From contig NZ_LT800494.1 in assembly GCF_900166665.1 (NCBI RefSeq), positions 1,098,609 through 1,162,608 on the forward strand: a stretch of DNA of 64,000 nucleotides. The letters run 5' to 3'. Every line of letters begins with the position of its first letter. The first letter of the stretch is position 1. A program made the translations under genes and the position numbers. The stretch is from Cytobacillus gottheilii (GTDB lineage: Bacteria > Bacillota > Bacilli > Bacillales > Cytobacillaceae). This document shows positions 9,063-18,134 of the stretch, in pieces. The notes beneath the pieces are model-generated. The model made no database searches and was not told the origin of the DNA. It was given only the letters and a program-made list of their open reading frames with translations.

Positions 9063-10943
9063 ATGGTCAATACAAAGGAAGATCCAATAATATTAAAACT
9101 AAAAAGTCACTTCTATGATCTTATTGATACAGAAAGTGGTTTATTTCATTATGATCATATTGTAAATAAAATGCTAACAGCCATTCATTCATTGCTTGAA
9201 GTGCCTGGTATCCTTCTATATAAATGTAATGAAAGAGAGCAAGTTCTTCAACTCACAGCTCCAATTGGCACAATAGATGTGAGTCAGTTTCCAAAAAGAT
9301 TTGACTTAAGTGCCATTCCTGACATAAGCAGGAGCGGTGCACCAGTAAAGCGAACGAGTTTAATTGAACTAAATGGAAGTGCTTTTATGCTTCTGCTGAA
9401 AAAGAAAAATCAAGTGCTGGGCTGTCTCGTTTTTCAAGGGAATGTAAAGGAATGTATCTTATCAGAAGAAGTTTTACAATCTTTAGCAACCGAATGCGGA
9501 CATTTCTTAGCAAAAATCCAAGAGCTTTCGACTGTTCTCTCTGAGGAAAAGAGATATCAGCAATTATTTCGGGTAACAGAGAAGTTTCACTCTTCCATGA
9601 GCATGGATAGTGTTTTAGGAGAGATCATTCAAACCTTGCAGGAGGTTTACCCGACATTCACCTACTATTTGCTTCTATCTCATGATAACAATAATAATAC
9701 AGATCTGCCGATTAAGGATTTGGAATATGATAGTGAAAATATTGCTGCTATGCAGGCGTATGTAACTGGGACGATTCAATTTGAGGATTCTCAGTCGTAT
9801 GAAAGGTCAGTGCTGTATGCGCCGTTAATGGGCAAGCAGGGTGTTTATGGCGTTTTACAGGTTATTGCACCAAACACGGTTAATTTCCCTAAAAATGAGG
9901 TGGAATTCATCACACTGCTTGCAAATACGGCTGGAAGTGCACTTGAAAATGCTCAGCTTTATCAGCAATCGAAACGTCTAATTTCGGACTTGCAGCTCAT
10001 TAATGAGACTTCTCATCGGTTAAATTCAGATTTACGACTAACTGAAACAATGAAATATATGTCCGAACAAATTTCAAGTTCGTTTGGTGCTGAAGAAGTT
10101 GGCTTCATTTTATTATTGAATGATGGAGAAGATATCAATGTTCTGCAGGGCAGCACACCTTTCTTTCAAGTAAGAGAATCGGAAAGATATATTCATCTGA
10201 TGAAGGATAAGATCTCGAAAGAAAGGGAGCCATTATTTTTAGGAGATTTTCATTTTCCTGAGGGCTCAGAAGACAATGGGTTTAAGTCCATTATGGCTGT
10301 TCCGATGGATCAATCTGGTGAATTAAAGGGATTTGCGCTCGTCATGCATCATCAGCCCTATCATTTTTCCTTTGAAGCCTTTAAGCTGCTGCAGTCGCTC
10401 ATCCACCACTCTACATTGGCATTTACAAATTCAATGCTTAGAGAAGAGTTAGAGAGAATGGTCGTTACAGATCATCTTACAAAACTTTTCTCAAGGAGCT
10501 ATCTTGATAAAAAGATTTATAGCTCAATGAATGAGGACCAAGAAGGAACCTTCATGCTAATTGACATTGACAATTTTAAAAGGGTAAATGACACTTATGG
10601 TCATCAGGCCGGTGATGAGGTAATCGTTCAAGTTGCCAATATGATCAGAAAGAATATCCGCGGTTCAGATATTGGGGCACGATGGGGCGGTGAAGAACTA
10701 GCCGTATACTTGCCGAATGTTGTCTTAGAAGCGGGCATTGCTATTGCCAACAGACTCGTGAAAAAGGTAAGTGAGACGACTAACCCTCATGTAACCATTT
10801 CATGTGGAGTTTCATATTGGTCTAAAGCGAATATCACGGCTTCTCAAGAAGAAGATTCATATTCTGCTTTGTTTAAACGAGCAGACAAAGCTCTTTATAA
10901 AGCAAAGGAAACCGGAAAAAACAAACTGGTTGTTCAAAATTAA
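9063..10943 (+). CDS. dgcP: Diguanylate cyclase with GAF domains
   Basis: Makes cyclic-di-GMP from two GTP; the counterpart of B. subtilis DgcP (YtrP). About 626 aa. Three GAF-like sensor regions lie at roughly residues 20-150, 165-310 and 315-450, followed by a GGDEF domain from about 460. The active-site loop is RWGGEEL, a functional GGEEL variant, and an RGSD five residues before it fits the RxxD inhibitory site. The substrate loop DIDNFKRVNDTYGHQAGDE is intact, so catalysis is expected. ATG 9063 lies 7 bases after AGGTGAT; earlier ATGs at 9054 and 9057 overlap the ribosome binding site. Confidence 0.92.
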   Translation: MVNTKEDPIILKLKSHFYDLIDTESGLFHYDHIVNKMLTAIHSLLEVPGILLYKCNEREQVLQLTAPIGTIDVSQFPKRFDLSAIPDISRSGAPVKRTSLIELNGSAFMLLLKKKNQVLGCLVFQGNVKECILSEEVLQSLATECGHFLAKIQELSTVLSEEKRYQQLFRVTEKFHSSMSMDSVLGEIIQTLQEVYPTFTYYLLLSHDNNNNTDLPIKDLEYDSENIAAMQAYVTGTIQFEDSQSYERSVLYAPLMGKQGVYGVLQVIAPNTVNFPKNEVEFITLLANTAGSALENAQLYQQSKRLISDLQLINETSHRLNSDLRLTETMKYMSEQISSSFGAEEVGFILLLNDGEDINVLQGSTPFFQVRESERYIHLMKDKISKEREPLFLGDFHFPEGSEDNGFKSIMAVPMDQSGELKGFALVMHHQPYHFSFEAFKLLQSLIHHSTLAFTNSMLREELERMVVTDHLTKLFSRSYLDKKIYSSMNEDQEGTFMLIDIDNFKRVNDTYGHQAGDEVIVQVANMIRKNIRGSDIGARWGGEELAVYLPNVVLEAGIAIANRLVKKVSETTNPHVTISCGVSYWSKANITASQEEDSYSALFKRADKALYKAKETGKNKLVVQN

Positions 10944-10967
10944 GATGTCCTTTTGGGCATCTTTTTG
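10943..10967 (+). terminator. dgcP terminator
   Basis: Stem AGATGTCC / GGGCATCT with a TTTT loop and a T-run, overlapping the dgcP stop. Confidence 0.7.
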
Positions 10968-11117
10968 TTTAATTTTATTAATCATGAACTTATGAAAAAC
11001 TTCAAATGATCAATTGTACCCTGCTCAATATGCTGATCGATTTTTAATGTGCAATAATAAATGAAGCTATTACTCTTCCATTTTTTGAGAAAGTATCATA
11101 TTCTAGTAAGAGGATGA

Positions 11118-11131
11118 TGTAAACGCTTACA
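11118..11131. promoter_or_regulatory. cre site (CcpA) upstream of megL
   Basis: TGTAAACGCTTACA matches the cre consensus TGWAANCGNTNWCA at every fixed position. It lies 20 bases before the megL start, where bound CcpA would repress. Confidence 0.75.
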
Positions 11132-11150
11132 AAAGAGGAGAGATACTTGT

Positions 11151-12329
11151 ATGCATAAGAAACATTTCGAGACCATGACCATTCATGGCGGATACAGCTC
11201 AAATGAACATAAAGGCAGTTTGGCACCGCCAATTTTTCAAACGTCTACCTTTACTTTTGAAAATGCTGAACAAGGAGAGAGGCGTTTTTCAGGTGAAGAG
11301 GATGGGTTTATTTATTCGCGTCTTGGCAATCCAACAGTATCCATGCTTGAGCAAAGAATAGCACAATTGGAACAGGCTGAGGCGGCACTTGCATTTGGCT
11401 CTGGTATGGCAGCAGTTTCTGCTATTCTGCTGTCTTTAACAAAAACGGGCGATCACATCGTATGCTCTCAAGGTGTGTATGGATGTACATTTGGATTGTT
11501 GAAGCTGATTCAAGAAAAATATAAAATTACACACGACTTTTCTCCAATGAGATCAAGAGAAGAACTACTTCGAGCGATTCGGCCAGAAACAGCCTGTATC
11601 TATGTTGAAACACCGATTAATCCAACCATGCAGCTTGTTGATTTGGAAATGGTAGCAAAGGTAGGGAAAGAAAAAGGAATTCCAGTTGTCGTAGATAATA
11701 CGTTTTGTTCGCCATATCTGCAAAATCCATTAGTGCTAGGCTGTGACATTGTGGTGCATAGTGCTACTAAATATATAAGCGGACACGGAGACGTCATTGC
11801 TGGAATAGCGGCAGGCAGCAAGGAAATCATGAGCAAAATAGCTCAAACGACACAAAAAGATATTGGCGGAGTACTCTCCCCGTTTGATGCATGGCTCTTA
11901 CTTCGCGGTTTAAAAACACTGGCTGTCCGGATGGATCGCCATTCTGACAATGCGGAAAAACTTGCAGAATTTTTATATGATCATAAAAAGATTGCACAAG
12001 TTTATTTCCCAGGCAACCCTGAACATTCTGATTATAAAATTGCCAATAAACAAATGAGAAGACCTGGAGGATTAATATCCATTGAAATTAAGGGAGATAA
12101 AAAGGCTGCCCAGGCCTTTATGAACGAATTAAAACTTATTCAAATTGCCGTCAGTTTAGGAGATGCAGAAACATTAATTCAGCATCCGGCAACGATGACA
12201 CACGCTTCGGTTCCTTTTGAGGATCGAAAGAAGATGGGAATATCAGATTCACTGATCAGATTATCTGTTGGACTGGAAGCTTGGGAGGATCTGCGCAATG
12301 ACCTCAAGTATGCTTTGGGAAAAATATAA
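11151..12329 (+). CDS. megL: Methionine gamma-lyase
   Basis: PLP enzyme of the Cys/Met metabolism family (392 aa) that splits methionine into methanethiol, ammonia and 2-oxobutyrate. The PLP lysine lies in SATKYISGHGD. The cysteine of the motif QGVYGCTFGLL is the one that distinguishes methionine gamma-lyase from cystathionine lyases and synthases, so I prefer this call to MccB or MetC. AGAGGAG precedes the ATG. It is monocistronic, with a terminator after it and a consensus cre site in front, so it is probably repressed on good carbon sources. The next gene repairs free methionine sulfoxide. Confidence 0.88.
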   Translation: MHKKHFETMTIHGGYSSNEHKGSLAPPIFQTSTFTFENAEQGERRFSGEEDGFIYSRLGNPTVSMLEQRIAQLEQAEAALAFGSGMAAVSAILLSLTKTGDHIVCSQGVYGCTFGLLKLIQEKYKITHDFSPMRSREELLRAIRPETACIYVETPINPTMQLVDLEMVAKVGKEKGIPVVVDNTFCSPYLQNPLVLGCDIVVHSATKYISGHGDVIAGIAAGSKEIMSKIAQTTQKDIGGVLSPFDAWLLLRGLKTLAVRMDRHSDNAEKLAEFLYDHKKIAQVYFPGNPEHSDYKIANKQMRRPGGLISIEIKGDKKAAQAFMNELKLIQIAVSLGDAETLIQHPATMTHASVPFEDRKKMGISDSLIRLSVGLEAWEDLRNDLKYALGKI

Positions 12330-12375
12330 TATAGAAACCGGGCCATTAAGCCAGATTGTTTATGAGTAATTTAAA

Positions 12376-12414
12376 AAAGACCCGAACGATCTCTGCTTAT
12401 CGTTCGGGTTTTAT
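12376..12414. terminator. megL terminator
   Basis: Perfect stem CCCGAACGAT / ATCGTTCGGG with A-run before and TTTT after. Confidence 0.9.
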
Positions 12415-12495
12415 CATTGTACTTATAGAAAGTTGAATGTTTATATTTGCTCCGCACTCTGAATGACTAGTTCACGTGCCGATATATAAAGCAAA

Positions 12496-12978
12496 TTATA
12501 AATGTTTAACAAGTTCTTGAACAAATTGTTCCAGTTTGCTCTGGTCAATTTCATCAAAACGATTTTTTTCTGGAGAATCAATATCCAAGACGCCAAGGAG
12601 TTCGCCATTTTTGATTAGAGGCACGACAATTTCTGATTGTGAGGCCGCATCACATGCAATATGTCCAGGGAATTGGTGTACATCCTCCACTCTATATGTT
12701 TTTTGTTCTTGTGCAGATGATCCGCAGACACCTTTGCCTAAAGGAATCCGTACACATGCAGGCAACCCCTGGAAAGGTCCTAACACAAGCTCTCCTTCTT
12801 CTAGCACGTAAAAGCCGACCCAATTGACACGATCTAAAAATTGATTAAGTAAAGCAGACGCATTACTTAAATTTGCAGTTGTATTTGTTTCTCCTTCAAG
12901 CAAAGCAGCAAGCTGCTTTATGACAAGGTCATAATTTTCTTCGCGTGTACCGCGGTATGTTTCGACGTTAAACATCAT
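12496..12978 (-). CDS. ytsP: Free methionine-(R)-sulfoxide reductase (GAF fold)
   Basis: Reduces free L-methionine-(R)-sulfoxide with thioredoxin as electron donor; 160 aa, one GAF domain. The three family cysteines are present in GLPACVRIPLGKGVCGSS and PGHIACDAAS. The start has two adjacent ATGs behind AGGTGA; the exact one is undecided. The gene is divergent from refZ and convergent with megL. Confidence 0.93.
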   Translation of the reverse strand: MMFNVETYRGTREENYDLVIKQLAALLEGETNTTANLSNASALLNQFLDRVNWVGFYVLEEGELVLGPFQGLPACVRIPLGKGVCGSSAQEQKTYRVEDVHQFPGHIACDAASQSEIVVPLIKNGELLGVLDIDSPEKNRFDEIDQSKLEQFVQELVKHL

Positions 12979-13047
12979 GGTTCACCTATCTTTCAAGAAA
13001 TGTATGGAAATGTATCGCAAAATCACAGGATTTTCGCTAGAATTTGT

Positions 13048-13096
13048 CGAGATCTTTATAAAGGAATCTCGAAATCTTAACAAGAATGTATACATT
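13048..13096. promoter_or_regulatory. Inverted repeats in the ytsP/refZ divergent region
   Basis: An inverted repeat CGAGAT...ATCTCG (13048-13071) encloses the self-complementary CTTTATAAAG. It overlaps TGTCGAG (13045-13051), one base from a Spo0A box. A perfect 12-base palindrome AATGTATACATT follows at 13085-13096. B. subtilis refZ is under sporulation control, so these may be operators; not proven. Confidence 0.45.
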
Positions 13097-13192
13097 ATAG
13101 CAAAGGTAGAAACACAATGAACAGTAAGTTTCCTCGGATTAATCTAAAAAATATTATACGATCTTAGCTGAAGCAGAAAGAGAGGAAAGATT

Positions 13193-13822
13193 TTGAAAAG
13201 AAACGCTCGGGACGCAATTATTGATGCTGCAGTATACTTATTTAATCATAAGGGCTTTAAAGGCACTTCCGTCCGTGATATTGGAGACAAGGCTGAAACG
13301 AATTCTGCAAATATTGCCTATTACTTTGGCAATAAGGAGGGTTTGCTGGAATATTGCTTTACAAAGTATTATGAAGGCTATTTGAGAGAAATGGAAAAAG
13401 GTGTCGCCTCTTTAGAAGATGGAGCTGTCAGCTGTTTAAAGAAGACACTTGAAAAGATTATGCTTTATCAATTTGACAATAGTCAATTAACAAGAATGAT
13501 TGTGAGAGAAATGTCTTTAGATTCACAGATGGTCCGGGAAATTATGTCCACATATGCCATGAAGGAAAAATACTTTTTTCAGCTAATATTTGAACACGGC
13601 TTTGCAAATGGGGAATTTCGACGAGAATCCTCGGGTTATTATTTGCTGCAGCTGAAGGGTCTGCTGACAATGCCTTTCTTAAATACACATTATATGACTG
13701 AGGTGCTGTATCTTCTTCCCCAAGAAAAATATTTCGCAGACAAATATTTACAAGAGTTATACAGCTGGGTGGATGGGAGGATGAACAGCCAGCATCAGGA
13801 TAAAAAGATGCTGACTGTGTAA
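13193..13822 (+). CDS. refZ: TetR-family regulator RefZ
   Basis: DNA-binding protein of 209 aa corresponding to B. subtilis RefZ (YttP), which binds sites on the chromosome arms and helps place FtsZ and trap DNA during polar division at sporulation. The N-terminal TetR helix-turn-helix is VRDIGDKAETNSANIAYYFGNKEGL; the rest is a helical dimerisation domain. The start is TTG 13193 behind GAGAGGAAAG; no in-frame ATG lies near. It is flanked by ytsP and hisJ, as in B. subtilis, which supports orthology. Confidence 0.87.
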   Translation: MKRNARDAIIDAAVYLFNHKGFKGTSVRDIGDKAETNSANIAYYFGNKEGLLEYCFTKYYEGYLREMEKGVASLEDGAVSCLKKTLEKIMLYQFDNSQLTRMIVREMSLDSQMVREIMSTYAMKEKYFFQLIFEHGFANGEFRRESSGYYLLQLKGLLTMPFLNTHYMTEVLYLLPQEKYFADKYLQELYSWVDGRMNSQHQDKKMLTV

Positions 13823-13830
13823 TCATTATT

Positions 13831-14640
13831 CTATCGATTTAAGTGCTGCTGCCCGATCATCATCTGCAAGCCTTGGCCAAGCTCTTTGACTTGGTGTGCG
13901 TCTGATCCATAAACAAGTTTTATGCCCATATCCAGTGCAGCCTGAGCTGCCCATAAAGGCGGATAGGGCTCGCGGCATAAAGGCTTACTTGAGCCGGCGC
14001 CATTATAGTCCAGCTCATATCCGTTTTGTTTTATTGCTGTCAGTATGGAAGTAATCGTTTGCTTAAAATCTTCATTACTCTGAAATTTTTTCTTAAACTT
14101 TTCAACAAGATTGATATGTCCAATTCTTTTGGGCTTATATTTTCCCAGGTCAGTGTTTATAGAGTGGTGGACGGTTTGATAATATCGATTATAGACTTTC
14201 TCAATACTGCCGTATCTGCTGATCATCTCCTCAAAAACATCCGGGCTATAATCGACACAGTCATACTTGTTATCATGCTTTAAAAAGTGGACGGATAAAA
14301 TGGAATCGTCGATAAGATTCCCGTATTCGTCAAGAAAAGCTTTAATCTCCTGTTCATACCCTTCAATAAAATCTACTTCTAATCCAGCATTTACGATGAT
14401 GCTGTTTTTATATTTTTCCTTTAAGATATTTACTTCTGTAAAATAGGCTTCAAGCCGGTCAATGGACATAGCACTATCCTTTAGCGGAGTTGGTTCTGCA
14501 AACTGCGGAGGGAGAGGTGCGTGCTCTGTGAAGGATATTTCTTGGAATCCAAGTGATATTGCCTTTATAATATAACTTTCAAGAGAATCTTTTGATCCGT
14601 GCGGACAGTATGGTGTATGGATATGACCATCTTTTCTCAT
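13831..14640 (-). CDS. hisJ: Histidinol-phosphatase, PHP family
   Basis: Metal-dependent phosphatase of the PHP family (269 aa) that makes histidinol from histidinol phosphate in histidine synthesis. Metal-binding motifs are DGHIHTPYCPHG at the start, TEHAPLP, HF after SILSV, and GSDAH near the end. Start ATG 14640 has AAGGAGGG 10 bases upstream; a longer frame to 14667 would place that site inside the gene. It converges on refZ with only 8 bases between stops, so the two share any terminator. Confidence 0.92.
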   Translation of the reverse strand: MRKDGHIHTPYCPHGSKDSLESYIIKAISLGFQEISFTEHAPLPPQFAEPTPLKDSAMSIDRLEAYFTEVNILKEKYKNSIIVNAGLEVDFIEGYEQEIKAFLDEYGNLIDDSILSVHFLKHDNKYDCVDYSPDVFEEMISRYGSIEKVYNRYYQTVHHSINTDLGKYKPKRIGHINLVEKFKKKFQSNEDFKQTITSILTAIKQNGYELDYNGAGSSKPLCREPYPPLWAAQAALDMGIKLVYGSDAHQVKELGQGLQMMIGQQHLNR

Positions 14641-14829
14641 ATTCTGATTGCCCTCCTTGAACTGCATATGAACAAATGTTAAAGATTTAGTGATTTATTT
14701 CGATAAAATGTGAAATAAATAGTCAAAAAATGTCGTTTACATGGTATCATAAAAACATTGAATTGAACACGAAAAGTGAAAGTATAGATGAACATACCGG
14801 CTCGGAACAGAACAGGGGGCTTTTAAGAA

Positions 14830-16518
14830 GTGGAATACATAATTGGCGGTATTGTAATTGTCATTCTTATATATTTGACAGGTTACTTTTTAAAAAAGAA
14901 GTATTATAAAGAAGTCGATCGGCTTGAAACATGGAAAATGGATATTATGAATCGCCCTGTGCTGGATGAAATGGCAAAGGTGAAACAGCTGAATATGACC
15001 GGTCAGACAGAAGAACTGTTTGAAGCATGGCGTTATAACTGGGATGAAATTGTAACAGCAGAACTTCCAAATGTTGAGGAATATTTGTTTGATGCTGAAG
15101 AATCAATAGATAAATATCGTTTCAATAAAGCGAAAGAGGCATTACGTGCAATTGAAAGCAGCCTTGAACGTATTGAAGAGCAAATTAAAGGTCTGCTTAC
15201 AGAAGTCAAAGATCTTGTTGGCAGCGAGGAAAAGAACAGACTTGAAATTGAAGAATTAAAAGAAAACTATCGTGAAAATAAAAAGATTTTACTCGCACAC
15301 AGACATACATTCGGCAAAGCAGAGGAAGTATTAGAAAAGCAATTTGAGAAAGCTGCTGACTTATTCGAGCAATTTGATGAAAAAACAGAACAAGGGAATT
15401 ATTTGGAGGCACGTGAAATTGTGCTGGCGATTCAAGAAATACTTAATCATTTGCAGAAGTGCATGGAAACCATTCCTGAATTGCTGATTGAATGCCAATC
15501 TAAGCTGCCATCTCAAATGTCGGATCTACGTGATGGGTATAAAGAAATGCAGGAAAACGGTTATATTCTTGATCATATTCAACTGGATAAGGACCTTGAA
15601 CAATTTCAGCAAGAGCTTAATCAGCTCCTGGAATCACTTCATAAAGCGGAGCTCGAAAATGTGCAAAGTACAGTAGACGATATGAGAGACAGTATCGACC
15701 TTTTATACGATCTTCTCGAACAGGAAGTACATGCAAAGCATAATTTACAGCAGCAGGAGTCACTTGTAAGTGAAAGGTTTTATAATAGTTTAGAAAGCAA
15801 TAAGCTTCTTAAGAGAGAGCTTAACGAAATTTGTGAAAGCTACCATGTTGACCAGCAGGATAAAGAAGTACAACTTAAATTGGAAAAAACATTAGCTGCT
15901 CTAACAAAAAAATATGATGTGCTCCATCATAAGATGAAAAGTCAAGGTTCTGCACAAACACAGCTGCAGGAAGAGTTTTTGCAGATTAAGTCAAGTCTGG
16001 ATGAAATTTGCCTTGAACAGGAAGTATTCTCAGAAAAGCTGCAGGCGCTTAGAAAAGATGAAATGACTGCAAGAGAAACTGTGGCAGAATTGAAGAAGAC
16101 CATGACAGATACAATTAAACTGGTTTCTAAAAGCAATATCCCAGGCTTATCTCAGGAATATAAATATTTGGTGCATGATACAAAAGAAAGCTTAGAAAAT
16201 GTGATGCTAAAATTAGAAGAAAAACCGCTTAACATTCCTACTGTTCAGCAATATCTAGAAGTTTCTGTAATGACAGTGGATAAGCTGGTACAATATACAG
16301 AGGAAATGATTGAAACCATCCAGCTGGCTGAAAAAGTAATCCAATATGGAAACCGCTATAGAAGTTCCTATCCTTCTATTGAAAAGGCATTGCAGGAGGC
16401 AGAACAGGCTTTCAGAAGCTACGATTATAAAACATCTCTTGAACAGGCTGCTTCTTCTATTGAAGAAGTTGATCCTGGTGCATTAAAGAAAATAGAAGAG
16501 CTGTTAAAAGAAGAATAA
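14830..16518 (+). CDS. ezrA: Septation ring formation regulator EzrA
   Basis: Negative regulator of FtsZ ring formation and a scaffold at the septum; 562 aa, the normal length. One N-terminal membrane segment (residues 3-21) is followed by a cytoplasmic domain built almost wholly of coiled-coil, spectrin-like helices. Near the C-terminus VIQYGNRYRSSYP fits the conserved QNR patch needed for mid-cell location. The start is GTG 14830 with AGGGGGC upstream. It stands alone between hisJ and a shared terminator with braB. Confidence 0.95.
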   Translation: MEYIIGGIVIVILIYLTGYFLKKKYYKEVDRLETWKMDIMNRPVLDEMAKVKQLNMTGQTEELFEAWRYNWDEIVTAELPNVEEYLFDAEESIDKYRFNKAKEALRAIESSLERIEEQIKGLLTEVKDLVGSEEKNRLEIEELKENYRENKKILLAHRHTFGKAEEVLEKQFEKAADLFEQFDEKTEQGNYLEAREIVLAIQEILNHLQKCMETIPELLIECQSKLPSQMSDLRDGYKEMQENGYILDHIQLDKDLEQFQQELNQLLESLHKAELENVQSTVDDMRDSIDLLYDLLEQEVHAKHNLQQQESLVSERFYNSLESNKLLKRELNEICESYHVDQQDKEVQLKLEKTLAALTKKYDVLHHKMKSQGSAQTQLQEEFLQIKSSLDEICLEQEVFSEKLQALRKDEMTARETVAELKKTMTDTIKLVSKSNIPGLSQEYKYLVHDTKESLENVMLKLEEKPLNIPTVQQYLEVSVMTVDKLVQYTEEMIETIQLAEKVIQYGNRYRSSYPSIEKALQEAEQAFRSYDYKTSLEQAASSIEEVDPGALKKIEELLKEE

Positions 16519-16525
16519 GATGTGA

Positions 16526-16559
16526 AAAAGGCTTAGAGTGAATAAACTCTAAGCCTTTT
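16526..16559. terminator. Bidirectional terminator between ezrA and braB
   Basis: Stem AAAGGCTTAGAGT / ACTCTAAGCCTTTT, A-rich before and T-rich after. Confidence 0.88.
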
Positions 16560-16592
16560 GTATGATCTTTCCCGATCGCTGCTAAGGTTCGC

Positions 16593-17918
16593 CTAAAGCA
16601 CCTTTTTGCCCATATAGAAGGATAGAATGTATCCGAAAAACGCACCGGCAAATGCAGGTGTGATCCAGCCGAGTCCTTCTGAAAATAAAGGCAAAAATGC
16701 GAGTGCATTATGTATACTTGAAACATTGACACCAGCTTCTTTTAAACCATCCGCCAAGCTGATGAGTCCTGTTGGCAGCAAAGCACAAACATAGACGAAG
16801 GAATAGCCTTTAAACAGATGATGAAAAAAGGATAAAACAATTAATACAATTGCAAGCGGATAAATAATGACTAGAACAGGAATAGAAAACGTAATAAGCT
16901 GAGTCAGTCCTGCGTTAGCCAGTATCGCGCTAAAAAGCGAGAATACAATCACAATCATTTTATAAGATAAAGCTGGATATAGCTTTGAAAAATACTCCGC
17001 ACAAGATGAAACAAGTCCAATGGAGGTTGTTAAACACGCAAAAACAATGGCTGCTGCTAAAATGACTGATCCAAGTGGACCGAATAAATACCGTGCAGTT
17101 GCGGATAAAATAGCACCGCCATTATCTTGAAAGCCAATGGCTTCAGGTGCGGTTGAACCAATATAAGCAAGTGCCATGTAAATAACGGCAAGTCCGGCAG
17201 CAGCAATGAGTCCGGCTGCTACACATATTTTTGTAATTGATTTCTGATTTTTCACGCCTAAGCTATTAATAGACCCAATCACGATAATGCCAAATACCAG
17301 AGCAGCGATCGTATCCATCGTTAAATAGCCTTCAATAAATCCTGTAAAAAATGCGGCATCATTATAAGAGTCTTCCGGCAAACCTTGATTGCCAAGCGGT
17401 GTAATAATGGCTTTTATCACAATAATTCCTAAAATGGCTAATAGAGCAGGTGTTAAAACCTTTCCGATTGTATTGACGAGTTTAGTTGGATTCATAGCTA
17501 GCCATGCAGTTAGGATAAAGAATACTGCTGAAAAAAAGAGTAGAGGCCAAATAGTATTGGAAACGTTTTCATTAAGAAACGGAATAACACCAATTTCAAA
17601 AGAAACAGTAGCGGTACGCGGAATAGCGAACAATGGCCCAATAACCAAATACATGACCACTGTAAATACAACTCCAAAGACAGGATGAACTCTGCTGGCC
17701 ATTGTTTGTACATCACCCGTTCTTGCAATGGCAATGATCGCTAATAAGGGCAATCCAACACCTGTAATTAAAAAGCCGAAAGCAGCGGTCCAGACAGAAG
17801 TGCCAGCCTCCTGGCCCATAAATGGAGGAAAAATCATATTTCCAGCTCCAAAAAATAAAGCAAATAGCATTAATCCTATTACAAATATTTGTTTAATGGA
17901 AAGCGAATTTTGTTTCAA
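16593..17918 (-). CDS. braB: Branched-chain amino acid carrier (BrnQ/BraB family)
   Basis: Cation-coupled importer of leucine, isoleucine and valine; 441 aa with about 12 membrane segments. The N-terminus IFVIGLMLFALFFGAGNMIFPP is typical of LIVCS carriers. The start is TTG 17918 behind AGGAGG. A perfect palindrome 43 bases upstream resembles a CodY box, and B. subtilis braB is known to be CodY-regulated, so repression during amino-acid plenty is likely. Confidence 0.93.
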   Translation of the reverse strand: MKQNSLSIKQIFVIGLMLFALFFGAGNMIFPPFMGQEAGTSVWTAAFGFLITGVGLPLLAIIAIARTGDVQTMASRVHPVFGVVFTVVMYLVIGPLFAIPRTATVSFEIGVIPFLNENVSNTIWPLLFFSAVFFILTAWLAMNPTKLVNTIGKVLTPALLAILGIIVIKAIITPLGNQGLPEDSYNDAAFFTGFIEGYLTMDTIAALVFGIIVIGSINSLGVKNQKSITKICVAAGLIAAAGLAVIYMALAYIGSTAPEAIGFQDNGGAILSATARYLFGPLGSVILAAAIVFACLTTSIGLVSSCAEYFSKLYPALSYKMIVIVFSLFSAILANAGLTQLITFSIPVLVIIYPLAIVLIVLSFFHHLFKGYSFVYVCALLPTGLISLADGLKEAGVNVSSIHNALAFLPLFSEGLGWITPAFAGAFFGYILSFYMGKKVL

Positions 17919-17960
17919 AGAATAATCCTCCTAAACAATTGCTGTTTCCTTTCATTCCTC

Positions 17961-17979
17961 AAAATGTTTAGAACATTTT
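17961..17979. promoter_or_regulatory. CodY-like palindrome upstream of braB
   Basis: AAAATGTTTAGAACATTTT is a perfect 8-3-8 inverted repeat. Its central 15 bases (17963-17977) match the CodY consensus AATTTTCWGAAAATT at 12 positions. Confidence 0.6.
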
Positions 17980-18134
17980 CATAGTAACATGATTTTTTAA
18001 AAATAGCAGATTTTAAAATAATTTAAATATTAGCAAAAATATTCCGCTATATTATTAATATTGGCAGTCATTCTTTATATCGTCCTTCTGCTATTTATGG
18101 TAAGATTGAGAATTGCATAAGGTGGTGACCATTC

